Source of the DNA: Planctomycetota bacterium
GTDB taxonomy: Bacteria > Planctomycetota > Phycisphaerae > Phycisphaerales > Phycisphaeraceae
NCBI GenBank assembly: GCA_026386955.1
Contig: JAPLMQ010000215.1
Coordinates: 1-33,269 of the forward strand
Direction of reading: 5' to 3'
DNA length: 33,269 bases
The position numbers and the translations under genes are program-made. The notes below the pieces were generated by a model that worked only from the letters and a program-made list of their open reading frames with translations, did no database searches and had not been told where the DNA came from. Below are positions 16,023-23,067 of the stretch, piece after piece. The number at the start of each line of letters is the position of its first letter. Positions within the stretch are counted from its first letter, which is position 1.

Positions 16023-17084
16023 ATGTACAAGTCGAAAGCCTTCTCCGCCGCCGGCCCCACCGCCCCGCTCGCCTCCGACACGATCCCCCGCCGCGACCCC
16101 GTCGGCCGCGACGTGCAGATGGAGATCCTCTTCTGCGGGATCTGCCACTCCGACCTCCACCAAGTCCGCGACGAGTGGAAGCACGCCATGCCCACCATCT
16201 ACCCCTGCGTGCCGGGGCATGAGATCGTCGGGCGCGTGACGAAGGTCGGCCCGGGCGTGACGAAGCACAAGCCGGGCGACCTCGTCGCGGTCGGTTGTCT
16301 CGTTGATTCCGACCACGACTGCCCGCAATGCAAGGCCGACCTCGAGCAGTTCTGCCCGAACCTGACGCTGACCTACAACTTCCCCGACAAGCACAAGACC
16401 GCGCCGGTGACCTACGGCGGATACTCCGACAGCATCGTCGTCGACGAGCGCTTCGTGCTGCGCGTCCCGGCCAACCTCAACCTGGCGGGCGTCGCCCCGC
16501 TCCTCTGCGCCGGCATCACGACCTACTCGCCGCTGCGCCACTGGGGCGTCGGCAAGGGCAAGAAGGTCGGCGTCGTCGGCTTGGGCGGGCTGGGGCACAT
16601 GGGCGTGAAGTTCGCCCGCGCGTTCGGGGCCCACGTCGTGGTCTTCACCACCTCGCCGGGCAAGAAGGAGGACGCGCTGCGGCTGGGGGCGCACGAGGTC
16701 GTGCTCTCGCGCAACGCCGACGAGATGGCCAAGCACGCGAACAGCTTCGACTTCATCCTCGACGCCATCTCCGCCCAGCACGACATCAACGCCTACATCA
16801 ACCTGCTCGCCCGCGACGGCAACCTCACGATGGTCGGCGCGCCCGAGAAGCCGTTGTCGGTCGCGGTCTTCGGGCTGATCTTCGGGCGGCGCAGCTTCTC
16901 CGGCTCGCCCATCGGCGGCATCGCCGAGACGCAGGAGATGCTCGACTTCTGCGGCAAGCACAACATCACCGCCGACGTGGAGGTCATCCCCATCCAGAAG
17001 GTCAACGAGGCCTACGAGCGGCTGCTCAAGTCGGACGTGAAGTACCGCTTCTGCATCGACATGGCCTCGCTCAAGGCGAAGTGA
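16023..17084 (+). CDS. zinc-dependent alcohol dehydrogenase, YahK-like
   Basis: A 353-residue medium-chain dehydrogenase close to E. coli YahK, an NADPH-dependent aldehyde reductase of the cinnamyl-alcohol-dehydrogenase group. Catalytic zinc ligands are C38 (FCGICHSD), H66-E67 (VPGHEIVGRV) and the later cysteine in APLLCAGITTYSPLRHW. The Rossmann motif is VGLGGLGHMGV. The structural zinc cluster has C100, C103 and C111, but the first cysteine of the usual four is Asp (D97, in DSDHDCPQC). The product would interconvert aldehydes and alcohols in the cytosol, useful in detoxification. AGGA lies about 8 bases before the ATG. Single gene; function by homology is good, physiological substrate open. 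Confidence 0.93.
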   Translation: MYKSKAFSAAGPTAPLASDTIPRRDPVGRDVQMEILFCGICHSDLHQVRDEWKHAMPTIYPCVPGHEIVGRVTKVGPGVTKHKPGDLVAVGCLVDSDHDCPQCKADLEQFCPNLTLTYNFPDKHKTAPVTYGGYSDSIVVDERFVLRVPANLNLAGVAPLLCAGITTYSPLRHWGVGKGKKVGVVGLGGLGHMGVKFARAFGAHVVVFTTSPGKKEDALRLGAHEVVLSRNADEMAKHANSFDFILDAISAQHDINAYINLLARDGNLTMVGAPEKPLSVAVFGLIFGRRSFSGSPIGGIAETQEMLDFCGKHNITADVEVIPIQKVNEAYERLLKSDVKYRFCIDMASLKAK

Positions 17085-17166
17085 CCGCCCATCGCGATGT
17101 GCCGAGGCTGGCCGAGCCGGGCCGGGATTTCATCGCTTGCGAATCAATCTGCGGGCGCCTCTGCCC

Positions 17167-17445
17167 TCAGAGGCTTTTGCGCACCGCTTGCACGGGCCCG
17201 GAGCGGTACAACCACGCGAAGACCCATCCGCCGTGGAGATCGGTCCGGTACTCGATGCAGGCCTCGCCCTCGCCGGGCAGGTTGACCGGCCAAACGAAGC
17301 TGTCGTTGGCCGTGTTGTCTGCGTCGACGTTCACGGTCATCTCGCCCAGCGGCCCGCCGACGAACCGGCACAGGACCGTCGTCGACGTCGCGGGGAGCGC
17401 GAGCAACTTGGCGCGGAACGCGGCGAAGTATCGGGTCTTGGGCAT
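17167..17445 (-). CDS. small conserved-looking protein, unknown function
   Basis: A 92-residue frame with plausible protein sequence: a basic N-terminus (MPKTRYFAAFRAKLL) then a beta-rich part ending HGGWVFAWLYRSGPVQAV. No signal peptide, span or known motif. A perfect TATAAT -10 box lies about 57 bases upstream on the same strand, which supports expression. There is no clear Shine-Dalgarno, so the start is uncertain. It could still be a chance frame. Confidence 0.55.
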   Translation of the reverse strand: MPKTRYFAAFRAKLLALPATSTTVLCRFVGGPLGEMTVNVDADNTANDSFVWPVNLPGEGEACIEYRTDLHGGWVFAWLYRSGPVQAVRKSL

Positions 17446-17501
17446 GGCTGCGCATCTTTACCGGTAAAGCCGCCCCGAACATGCCGTCACCGCATCCAAA
17501 C

Positions 17502-17507
17502 ATTATA
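17502..17507 (-). promoter_or_regulatory. -10 box (TATAAT) upstream of the small protein
   Basis: An exact consensus -10 hexamer on the minus strand in an AT-richer pocket of an otherwise GC-rich region. No good -35 hexamer is evident at the normal distance. It is oriented toward the gene starting at 17445. Confidence 0.45.
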
Positions 17508-17626
17508 CCTTGCATGGGTTCATTGTGGCGATGTCATTTTCATTTGCCTCATTTGAACATGCGTCCGTGATTCAATCCGCGGCGATTGCGGAGACGAACG
17601 CCGCTCGCCCCCGGCCGAGGCGAGCG

Positions 17627-18622
17627 TCAATCCGCGTTGTAGCCCTCGGGGAACTGCGCCACCTTCCGCCCGGTGACCCGGTAGAGCGCCACCGCGGCGA
17701 CGCCCGGGACATTGGGCTCGGGGTCCCGGGTCAGCCGCTCGAGCAGGTCGGCGGACTCCTTGGCCTTCATGCGGCCCAAACTGGCAATTGCGTTGCAGCG
17801 CGTGGGGGAGTCCAGGTCGACATCGCCGGCCGCGGCCATCAGCGGCTTGACCGTGGCGGGGTCGCCGATCTCGCCCAGCACCAGCGCCGTCCAACTTCGC
17901 ACTCCGAACGACGGGTCGCCCAGGGTCCGCACCAACTCCGGCGGAGCCTGGCGCAGCCGGAAGAACCGGAAGGCGACGACCCCCCGCTCCCGCGTCTTGG
18001 CGTCGTCGCTCCTGAGCCGCTCGAGGAAGGGCTTGAGCAATTCGGGGTCGCGCGTGGCCTGGTACAGGGCTTGCCGGCGGACGTCGGGCTCCTGCGGCGG
18101 ATCGGGCATCTCCGAGAGCGCGTGGGCGATCCGCTTGGCCGATGCCGGGAACCGCACCGCCATCTCCCCCAGGGCCAGCATCGCCGAGCGCCGGGCGTTT
18201 CCCATTCCTGCCATGCAGTCGGCCTGATAGCTCGTGGTGGGGTCGGACTTGGCCGCGTGGACCAAGGCTTCGATGCACGCCTGCCCCGAGCGGTGCCCGA
18301 TGGTAGTGGCCACGGCCGACCGGAGCATGGAGTCCGGGTCGGAGGACAACACGGAGACGAGAAGACCGTCGAGCTCCGGCGCGTCGATCGCCTCGGCAAG
18401 GTCGAGCATCCTGCGGCGCACATCGACGTCGGGCTCGTCCTTCAACGCCCGGCCGATGAGGGCCAGCTTTCCCGCGGCGCTCGACTCAGCCTCGAGGGAC
18501 TGTTTGAGGGCGGCCAAGGCTTTCCGCTGCCGCCCGCCCTCCTCTGTGGTCACGAGTCCGGCATGGACCGCGCAGGCCGCGAGCAAGACCGTCCCAGCCG
18601 CGATGAGTCGCAATGGTCGCAT
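17627..18622 (-). CDS. HEAT-repeat exported (lipo)protein
   Basis: A 331-residue exported protein composed of HEAT-type helical repeats. The N-terminus MRPLRLIAAGTVLLAACAVHA has a lipobox-like LAAC (C17) and alternatively an AVHA signal peptidase I site, so it is lipid-anchored or periplasmic. Repeat units are visible from about residue 60 on, for example DVRRRMLDLAEAIDAPEL, SMLRSAVATTIGH, RRSAMLALGEMAV, DVRRQALYQATRDPELL, GVRSWTALVLGEIGD and SPTRCNAIASLGRM. Such superhelical proteins serve as protein-protein scaffolds. AAGGA lies 8 bases before the ATG at 18622; the longer upstream frame lacks a signal peptide. No enzymatic domain. Confidence 0.83.
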   Translation of the reverse strand: MRPLRLIAAGTVLLAACAVHAGLVTTEEGGRQRKALAALKQSLEAESSAAGKLALIGRALKDEPDVDVRRRMLDLAEAIDAPELDGLLVSVLSSDPDSMLRSAVATTIGHRSGQACIEALVHAAKSDPTTSYQADCMAGMGNARRSAMLALGEMAVRFPASAKRIAHALSEMPDPPQEPDVRRQALYQATRDPELLKPFLERLRSDDAKTRERGVVAFRFFRLRQAPPELVRTLGDPSFGVRSWTALVLGEIGDPATVKPLMAAAGDVDLDSPTRCNAIASLGRMKAKESADLLERLTRDPEPNVPGVAAVALYRVTGRKVAQFPEGYNAD

Positions 18623-18850
18623 GACGGATGTCCTTGCGGATGCCCATTCGATCCCCCCGAAATGAGGCGGACCGATCCCCCGCCCCGGCCCGGCGGCGTC
18701 TGCCAAGAGAGACGTTCGAGCGGGACGCTTGTTCCAAGGTGGATGAAATGAAGCGGCTGTCGTTCCCCCGCCTCGGATGTCCGGCCGGCGCAATCATTGT
18801 CCTGCCGAGGCGGTTCCTGGCAAAGCCCTCGGCCTGTTGCCGCCTTTCCC

Positions 18851-18856
18851 TATAAT
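18851..18856 (+). promoter_or_regulatory. -10 box (TATAAT)
   Basis: Exact consensus -10 hexamer, giving a transcript start near 18863. That rules out the in-frame ATG upstream at 18797 and favours the TTG at 18899 (or a near-leaderless GTG at 18866) as the start of the next gene. The -35 region is poor. Confidence 0.5.
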
Positions 18857-18898
18857 GCAAACCTCGTGTCCGGCACCGGGTTCCCGCGGGGCATTTCA

Positions 18899-20098
18899 TT
18901 GACGGGCCGCCTGACCATCTTGGTCTCCCTGCTCGCGCTGCTGAATGCGGCCTCGCCGCTCCGCGGGCAGCCCACCATCGCGCCGAGCGGCGCTTCAGCC
19001 TCGGCCGCGACGCAGCCCCGCCCCGCCGCCACCGCGCCCGCCACCCCCGGAACCTCCGGTGCCGACGCCGCGTCGCTCCGGCGCGAAGGCACGGCCCGCA
19101 TCGAGAAGGCCGTCAAGGCGCTCATCGCCGAGGCCGCCTCGCTCGACGACCTCAAGCAGGCCAACGCGGTGATCCACTTCTCGCGCCCCCACCCCGCCCT
19201 GGCCGACATCAAGGGCGACTTGGCGCTGCAGGTCCTTGAGCGCATGGCCCAACCGATCACCGAAAACGCCTTCCGCGACACCTTCATCCGCTGGCACCTG
19301 CTCCACGTCGTGCTCCAGGTCGACCGCGCCAACCGCCGCGCGACCGGGGCGCCGCTCCTGCGCCTGGTCCGCATGATGCCCGGCCCGCTCAACCTCACGG
19401 CCCAGCGCGAGAGCTACTACGAGCCCGAGGAGATCTGGCAGAAATGGCACGCCTTGGTGGGCGGCGGCGGCCCGAGCCCGCCGCAGATCGTCATCGGCTA
19501 CCCGCCGTTCCAGCGCATCATCGGCGCCCCCGAGTCGTACAAGCATCTCCCCGCCGACGCCGCCTCGAACTACGCCAAGGCCGTCGAAACCTGGAAGGTG
19601 CAGCACGCGAAGAACCTCGAACTCGCCAAGCAATACGAAGGCAAGTTCAAGATGGTGACCGTGCCGGGGGCGCGGACCTTCAACCAGCGGCTGAGCTTCG
19701 TCAACTACATGGTCCGCCAGTACCGGGGCGAGCTGATCTACGCCCTGATCCGCTCGGGCGACCCCGAGGTCGCCAAGCTGATGATGCGCGAGATCGACCG
19801 CCTCGCCCGCGACAAGAGCGGCGTGGCCTTCGACCTGCTCGCCTACGTCTACCTGGCCGCGTTCGAGGGCTCGCTGAACCTCTATGACCAGGGGACGCTC
19901 AACGAGATGAGCGAGACGCTGGAGGGCACCGCCCGCGCGACGGACGAATACGTCAGCTACGGCGGCGCGACCCGCAACTTCGCCCAGTACTCCTTCCACC
20001 TGATCTACATGCTCAAGGACGGCGGCGGCTTCATCGAGGCGGAGCAGAAGCCCAAGATCGACGGCAACCGGTTCAGGCCGAAGGGTGGATTCCAGTAG
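18899..20098 (+). CDS. secreted protein of unknown function
   Basis: About 399 residues if translation starts at the TTG at 18899, which opens directly on a Sec signal peptide (LTILVSLLALLNAASPLRGQ). An Ala/Pro/Thr-rich linker follows (to residue ~60), then a long, mainly helical domain with many charged and aromatic residues, including a YEPEEIWQKWHALV segment and FKMVTVPGARTFNQRL. I do not recognise the family. The TATAAT box at 18851 makes the upstream ATG unlikely. It is divergently transcribed from the HEAT-repeat protein, and both are exported, so they may share regulation. It converges with the FkbM methyltransferase gene, 43 bp away. Confidence 0.78.
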   Translation: MTGRLTILVSLLALLNAASPLRGQPTIAPSGASASAATQPRPAATAPATPGTSGADAASLRREGTARIEKAVKALIAEAASLDDLKQANAVIHFSRPHPALADIKGDLALQVLERMAQPITENAFRDTFIRWHLLHVVLQVDRANRRATGAPLLRLVRMMPGPLNLTAQRESYYEPEEIWQKWHALVGGGGPSPPQIVIGYPPFQRIIGAPESYKHLPADAASNYAKAVETWKVQHAKNLELAKQYEGKFKMVTVPGARTFNQRLSFVNYMVRQYRGELIYALIRSGDPEVAKLMMREIDRLARDKSGVAFDLLAYVYLAAFEGSLNLYDQGTLNEMSETLEGTARATDEYVSYGGATRNFAQYSFHLIYMLKDGGGFIEAEQKPKIDGNRFRPKGGFQ

Positions 20099-20141
20099 TG
20101 AATCCGCTTGCGCGCCCCGGAATCGAGCCCGCCCGCGTGAC

Positions 20142-20984
20142 TCACTTCCTCGCCGACTCTCCCCGCGTCCCCTTCGGGATCGCCAGCGTGTTCCAGCGGC
20201 ATTCGGGCAGCGGCGACTGCCCCTCCAGCGGCTTCGAGGGGTCGAACAACTCATACGACGCATCCCGGAGCTGCTGCGTCACCACCGCTCTCTGCCCGTC
20301 GCCCACCTCGACGTAGATCAGCGGCCTCACTTCCCGCAGCACGCGGGCCGCGCCCTTGAAGATGACGCTCTCCGCCCCCTCCACGTCGATCTTCACCACC
20401 GCGGGCGACGCCGACACGCCCAGCAGGTCGTCCATCGAAACGACGGGCACCAGTTGCCGCTCACGCACCGACCCGCCCTGCGAGCGCACGCCGGCGAACT
20501 CCTCAAGCGCGTTGGACGCGCGGCCACGCTCCGCCACGTTGAACGCAGCCACGCCCGGCCTCTCCGCCACCGCCGTCGCCAGCACCTCCAGCCGCGCGCA
20601 GCCCGGCGGCAGCTTCGACGCCGTCTTGCGGATCAGCTGCGCCAGCACGAGGTCCGGCTCGATGCACAGCACACTGCCGTTGGCCCCCGCCGCCACCGCC
20701 GCGGCGGCGCCGAACACCCCGACATTCGCGCCGATGTCCCAAACGGTGTCGCCGGCCTTGACGCACTGGCTGACGACCCTCAACAGTTCGGGATCGCACC
20801 AGGCGTCCCCGGGCTTGAGGTAGGAGAGCGCGGCGTCGGGAGTCACCAGCACACGGGCGGCCGCGAACGGCGCAGGCAATCGCCGCCAGAACGACCGGCC
20901 ACGCGACATGCGTTCCACCAAGGTGCGGAGGTGCTTCAAGTTGCGTCCTTCATTGAGTGCGTGTTCCCCATCCACCGGATCCAT
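20142..20984 (-). CDS. FkbM-family SAM-dependent methyltransferase
   Basis: Up to 280 residues. FkbM-type methyltransferase, usually O-methylating sugars or polyketide-like substrates. The SAM-binding motif I is VWDIGANVGVFG (residues 81-92), the acidic end of strand 2 is VLCIEPD, and the family signature KIDVEGAE is near residue 198. The rest (LRDASYELFDPS) fits the C-terminal part of the family. The ATG at 20984 has no Shine-Dalgarno; a TTG at 20939 behind AAGGA or the ATG at 20909 behind GGTGGA may be the true start, giving 255-265 residues. Acceptor unknown; possibly surface glycan, as with other FkbM proteins. Confidence 0.88.
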   Translation of the reverse strand: MDPVDGEHALNEGRNLKHLRTLVERMSRGRSFWRRLPAPFAAARVLVTPDAALSYLKPGDAWCDPELLRVVSQCVKAGDTVWDIGANVGVFGAAAAVAAGANGSVLCIEPDLVLAQLIRKTASKLPPGCARLEVLATAVAERPGVAAFNVAERGRASNALEEFAGVRSQGGSVRERQLVPVVSMDDLLGVSASPAVVKIDVEGAESVIFKGAARVLREVRPLIYVEVGDGQRAVVTQQLRDASYELFDPSKPLEGQSPLPECRWNTLAIPKGTRGESARK

Positions 20985-21190
20985 CGGCCATCGCGTCGGC
21001 GCGGAACTCGATCCAGCGGCGGTTGGTCGGCATTGTGAGTGTACGGCAATCCGTGCCGCGACGATGAAAGCTTATTCATCCCCCAAAATGTTTCCAAACG
21101 GTTGTGAACCGGCAAAGGCCCGGGCAATGTCTTGGCGCCACGGACGGAGGAAGCTCCATCCCATGCACACACCCGCGCCGCTAGGCTGGG

Positions 21191-21283
21191 CTGCGCGTGA
21201 ACACCCCCAGTTCCGCAGTGATCACGAGTGGCTGCGGACCTTTCACGCAGGGCTCGGCTGGCTTCGGCTGGCCGGGCCTTTTT
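21191..21283 (+). ncRNA. candidate structured RNA ending in a terminator
   Basis: The plus strand between two minus-strand genes folds into an outer helix (CTGC/GTGAA at 21191-21201 with TTCACGCAG at 21242-21250, 9 bp with a 2-base bulge). It encloses a perfect 7-bp hairpin TCCGCAG/CTGCGGA (21212-21218/21232-21238) and is followed directly by a strong terminator. No gene on this strand needs a terminator here, so a small non-coding transcript is the simplest reading. The 5' end is unknown; TTGTGA at 21102 could be a -35 box but the -10 is poor. No known family recognised. Confidence 0.38.
21251..21283 (+). terminator. rho-independent terminator
   Basis: A 12-bp stem with G-U pairs (GGCTCGGCTGGC and GCTGGCCGGGCC) around a TTCG tetraloop, then TTTTT at 21279-21283. 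Orientation is plus strand, opposite to both flanking genes. Confidence 0.75.
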
Positions 21284-21299
21284 CATGCCCAGGCCCGCC

Positions 21300-21692
21300 T
21301 CACCCCTCCACCACCGCGATCGCCTCGATCTCCACCAAGTAGTCCGGCGAGGCCAGACCGCTGATGAAGACCAGCGTGTTGGGCGGGTACGGCGTGGGCA
21401 GCGTCTCGTTCCTCACCTTGCGGAACCCCGCGAGCTGCCCGCGGTCGGTCAAATAGGTGGTGAGCTTGACGACGCTTTGCAGCCCCCCGCCGAGCTCTTC
21501 GAGGATGCTGCGCAGGTTCGCGTAGACCTGCCGGCACTGGGCCTCGATGTCGCCCGCCCCGACGAGCCGGCCCTGCTTGTCGAGCGCGACCTGGCCGGCG
21601 ATGTAGAGCGTGTTGCCGACGCGGGCGACGTGCGAATAGCCGACGCCGTCGGTGGAGTGGACGCTGGTGGGCTGGATGATCTGGTGGGGCAT
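21300..21692 (-). CDS. Rid (YjgF/YER057c/UK114) family protein without the RidA arginine
   Basis: A 130-residue protein of the Rid family, normally a trimer. The fold-specific segments are present: VGNTLYIAGQVALDKQG, QCRQVYANLRSILEELGGGL, VVKLTTYLTD, and the C-terminal EIEAIAVVEG. In archetypal RidA, R105 binds the carboxylate of the 2-aminoacrylate substrate and is needed for its imine deaminase activity. Here the matching position in TPYPPNTLVF is N105. It should therefore belong to a Rid subfamily with a different ligand or no deaminase activity. The start is the ATG at 21692 without clear Shine-Dalgarno. It lies 131 bp beyond the VWA gene and may be a separate unit. Confidence 0.9.
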   Translation of the reverse strand: MPHQIIQPTSVHSTDGVGYSHVARVGNTLYIAGQVALDKQGRLVGAGDIEAQCRQVYANLRSILEELGGGLQSVVKLTTYLTDRGQLAGFRKVRNETLPTPYPPNTLVFISGLASPDYLVEIEAIAVVEG

Positions 21693-21798
21693 GCCGGGAA
21701 GTGTACCGGCCGCCCCCCGAGTCGCGTTGTCGAGGAAAGACGGTTCCAGTGTTCCGGCCACGAGGCATGCACGCGGCAATGGATTCGGCATCATGTCA

Positions 21799-21815
21799 GG
21801 CGGGCGGCGCCCGCC
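21799..21815 (-). terminator. GC hairpin after the VWA gene
   Basis: A 7-bp GC-only stem (GGCGGGC/GCCCGCC, 3-base loop) about 10 bases past the last stop codon of the five-gene operon. No T-run follows on the minus strand, so termination would be weak or Rho-assisted. Confidence 0.35.
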
Positions 21816-21823
21816 GCCGACCC

Positions 21824-23050
21824 TCACGTCTGCGCCTTCTTGCTCTCCCCCACCTTCGCCGCGATCGTCTTCAGGTCGGTCCCGCGGAGCACGCCCGCCA
21901 GCAGCTCGGGCAGGCGCTCGGGCGTGCAGCCGAAGCAGGGCATGCCCATCTTCGCGAGCGTCTCCGCCAGCGACTCGTTGTAGGACGGGACGCCCTGGTC
22001 CGAGATCGCCAGCAGGCCGACCGCCTTCACGCCGCTCTCGAGCAGGAACTCCATCTTCTTCACGAAGCGCTTGGTGTTGGGGCTGGTGTCGTGCAGGTCG
22101 GCCAGCAGGACGTAGAGCGTCTTGGCGGGCGTGTGCATGAAGCGTTCGCAGTAGCAGGTCGCCTTCCAGTAATCCTCCGCGCCGCCGAGCTGCACGCCGA
22201 AGAGGAGGTCGACCGGGTCGGAGCAGTGCTCGGTGAGGTCGACGACGTCCTCGTGGTTGAAGGCGACGACGTGGGTCTCGACGGAGCCGATGCTCGCGAG
22301 GATGGCTCCCATGATCCCGCCGTAGATCAGCGAGGTCGCCATCGAGCCGGACTGGTCCATGGCGATGATGATGTTCCACTGGTTCTGCCGCTGCTGCCGG
22401 CTGAAGAAGGAGATCCGCTCGGGGATGATGGATTGCAGCTCGGGGTTGTAGTTCTTGATGTTCCGGCGGATGGTGCGCGGCCAGTCGAGGTTGGGGAGGC
22501 TGCGGAACGGGCTGTGGCGGTTGCGCCGCAGGGCGCCGCGGATCGCCTGGGTGAACTGCGACTCGAGGCGCTTGCGGACGTCCTCGACGACGCGGCGGAC
22601 CAGGTCTCGCGCCGCCGACTTCGCCTTCTCGGGGACCATGCTCTTCATCGCGAGCACGGTCGCGGCCAGCTCCAGCGAGGGCTCGATGTTGGCCATGATC
22701 TCGGGCTCGAAGAGCAGTTGCTTGAGCCCGCGGCGCTCGATGGCGTCCTTCTGCAGGAGGACGACGACGTCCTTGGGGAAGAAGGTGCGGATCTGGTCGA
22801 GCCACTTGGCGACGCGCGGGAGCGCGCGCCCCTTGACGGCGCCGTGCGGCCGGCCGTCGGTGGGCGAGGCCCACTCGCCCTTGTCGAGCTCGTCGCTGGA
22901 GTAGATGGCCTCGAGCGCCTCGTCGAGCTCGTTCTGGTCGCCGCTGAGGATCGGCTGCCCGGGGGCGCCGCCCATCCGCTGGAGCGACTCCTCGGCCGAC
23001 TTGCCCAGGATGAGCCGCCAGCGGGCGAGATTGACGGGATCGATGGCCAT
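21824..23050 (-). CDS. VWA-domain protein, YehP-like; fifth gene of the operon
   Basis: A 408-residue soluble protein. The C-terminal half is a von Willebrand factor A domain: the MIDAS motif is IIIAMDQSGSMATS (D232, S234, S236), followed by VVAFNHEDVVDL and later LYVLLADLHD. The N-terminal half (1-220) is helical and opens MAIDPVNLARWRLILG, as in VWA partners of MoxR ATPases. VWA proteins coupled to MoxR ATPases (ViaA/RavA, NorD/NorQ, CbbO/CbbQ) act as substrate adaptors with a bound divalent metal. The gene begins 17 bp after the DUF5682 stop and has a GAGGAAGAGGA ribosome site. It resembles E. coli YehP in type and size. Cytosolic; last gene of the operon. Confidence 0.9.
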   Translation of the reverse strand: MAIDPVNLARWRLILGKSAEESLQRMGGAPGQPILSGDQNELDEALEAIYSSDELDKGEWASPTDGRPHGAVKGRALPRVAKWLDQIRTFFPKDVVVLLQKDAIERRGLKQLLFEPEIMANIEPSLELAATVLAMKSMVPEKAKSAARDLVRRVVEDVRKRLESQFTQAIRGALRRNRHSPFRSLPNLDWPRTIRRNIKNYNPELQSIIPERISFFSRQQRQNQWNIIIAMDQSGSMATSLIYGGIMGAILASIGSVETHVVAFNHEDVVDLTEHCSDPVDLLFGVQLGGAEDYWKATCYCERFMHTPAKTLYVLLADLHDTSPNTKRFVKKMEFLLESGVKAVGLLAISDQGVPSYNESLAETLAKMGMPCFGCTPERLPELLAGVLRGTDLKTIAAKVGESKKAQT

Positions 23051-23067
23051 GCGTCCTCTTCCTCGGG

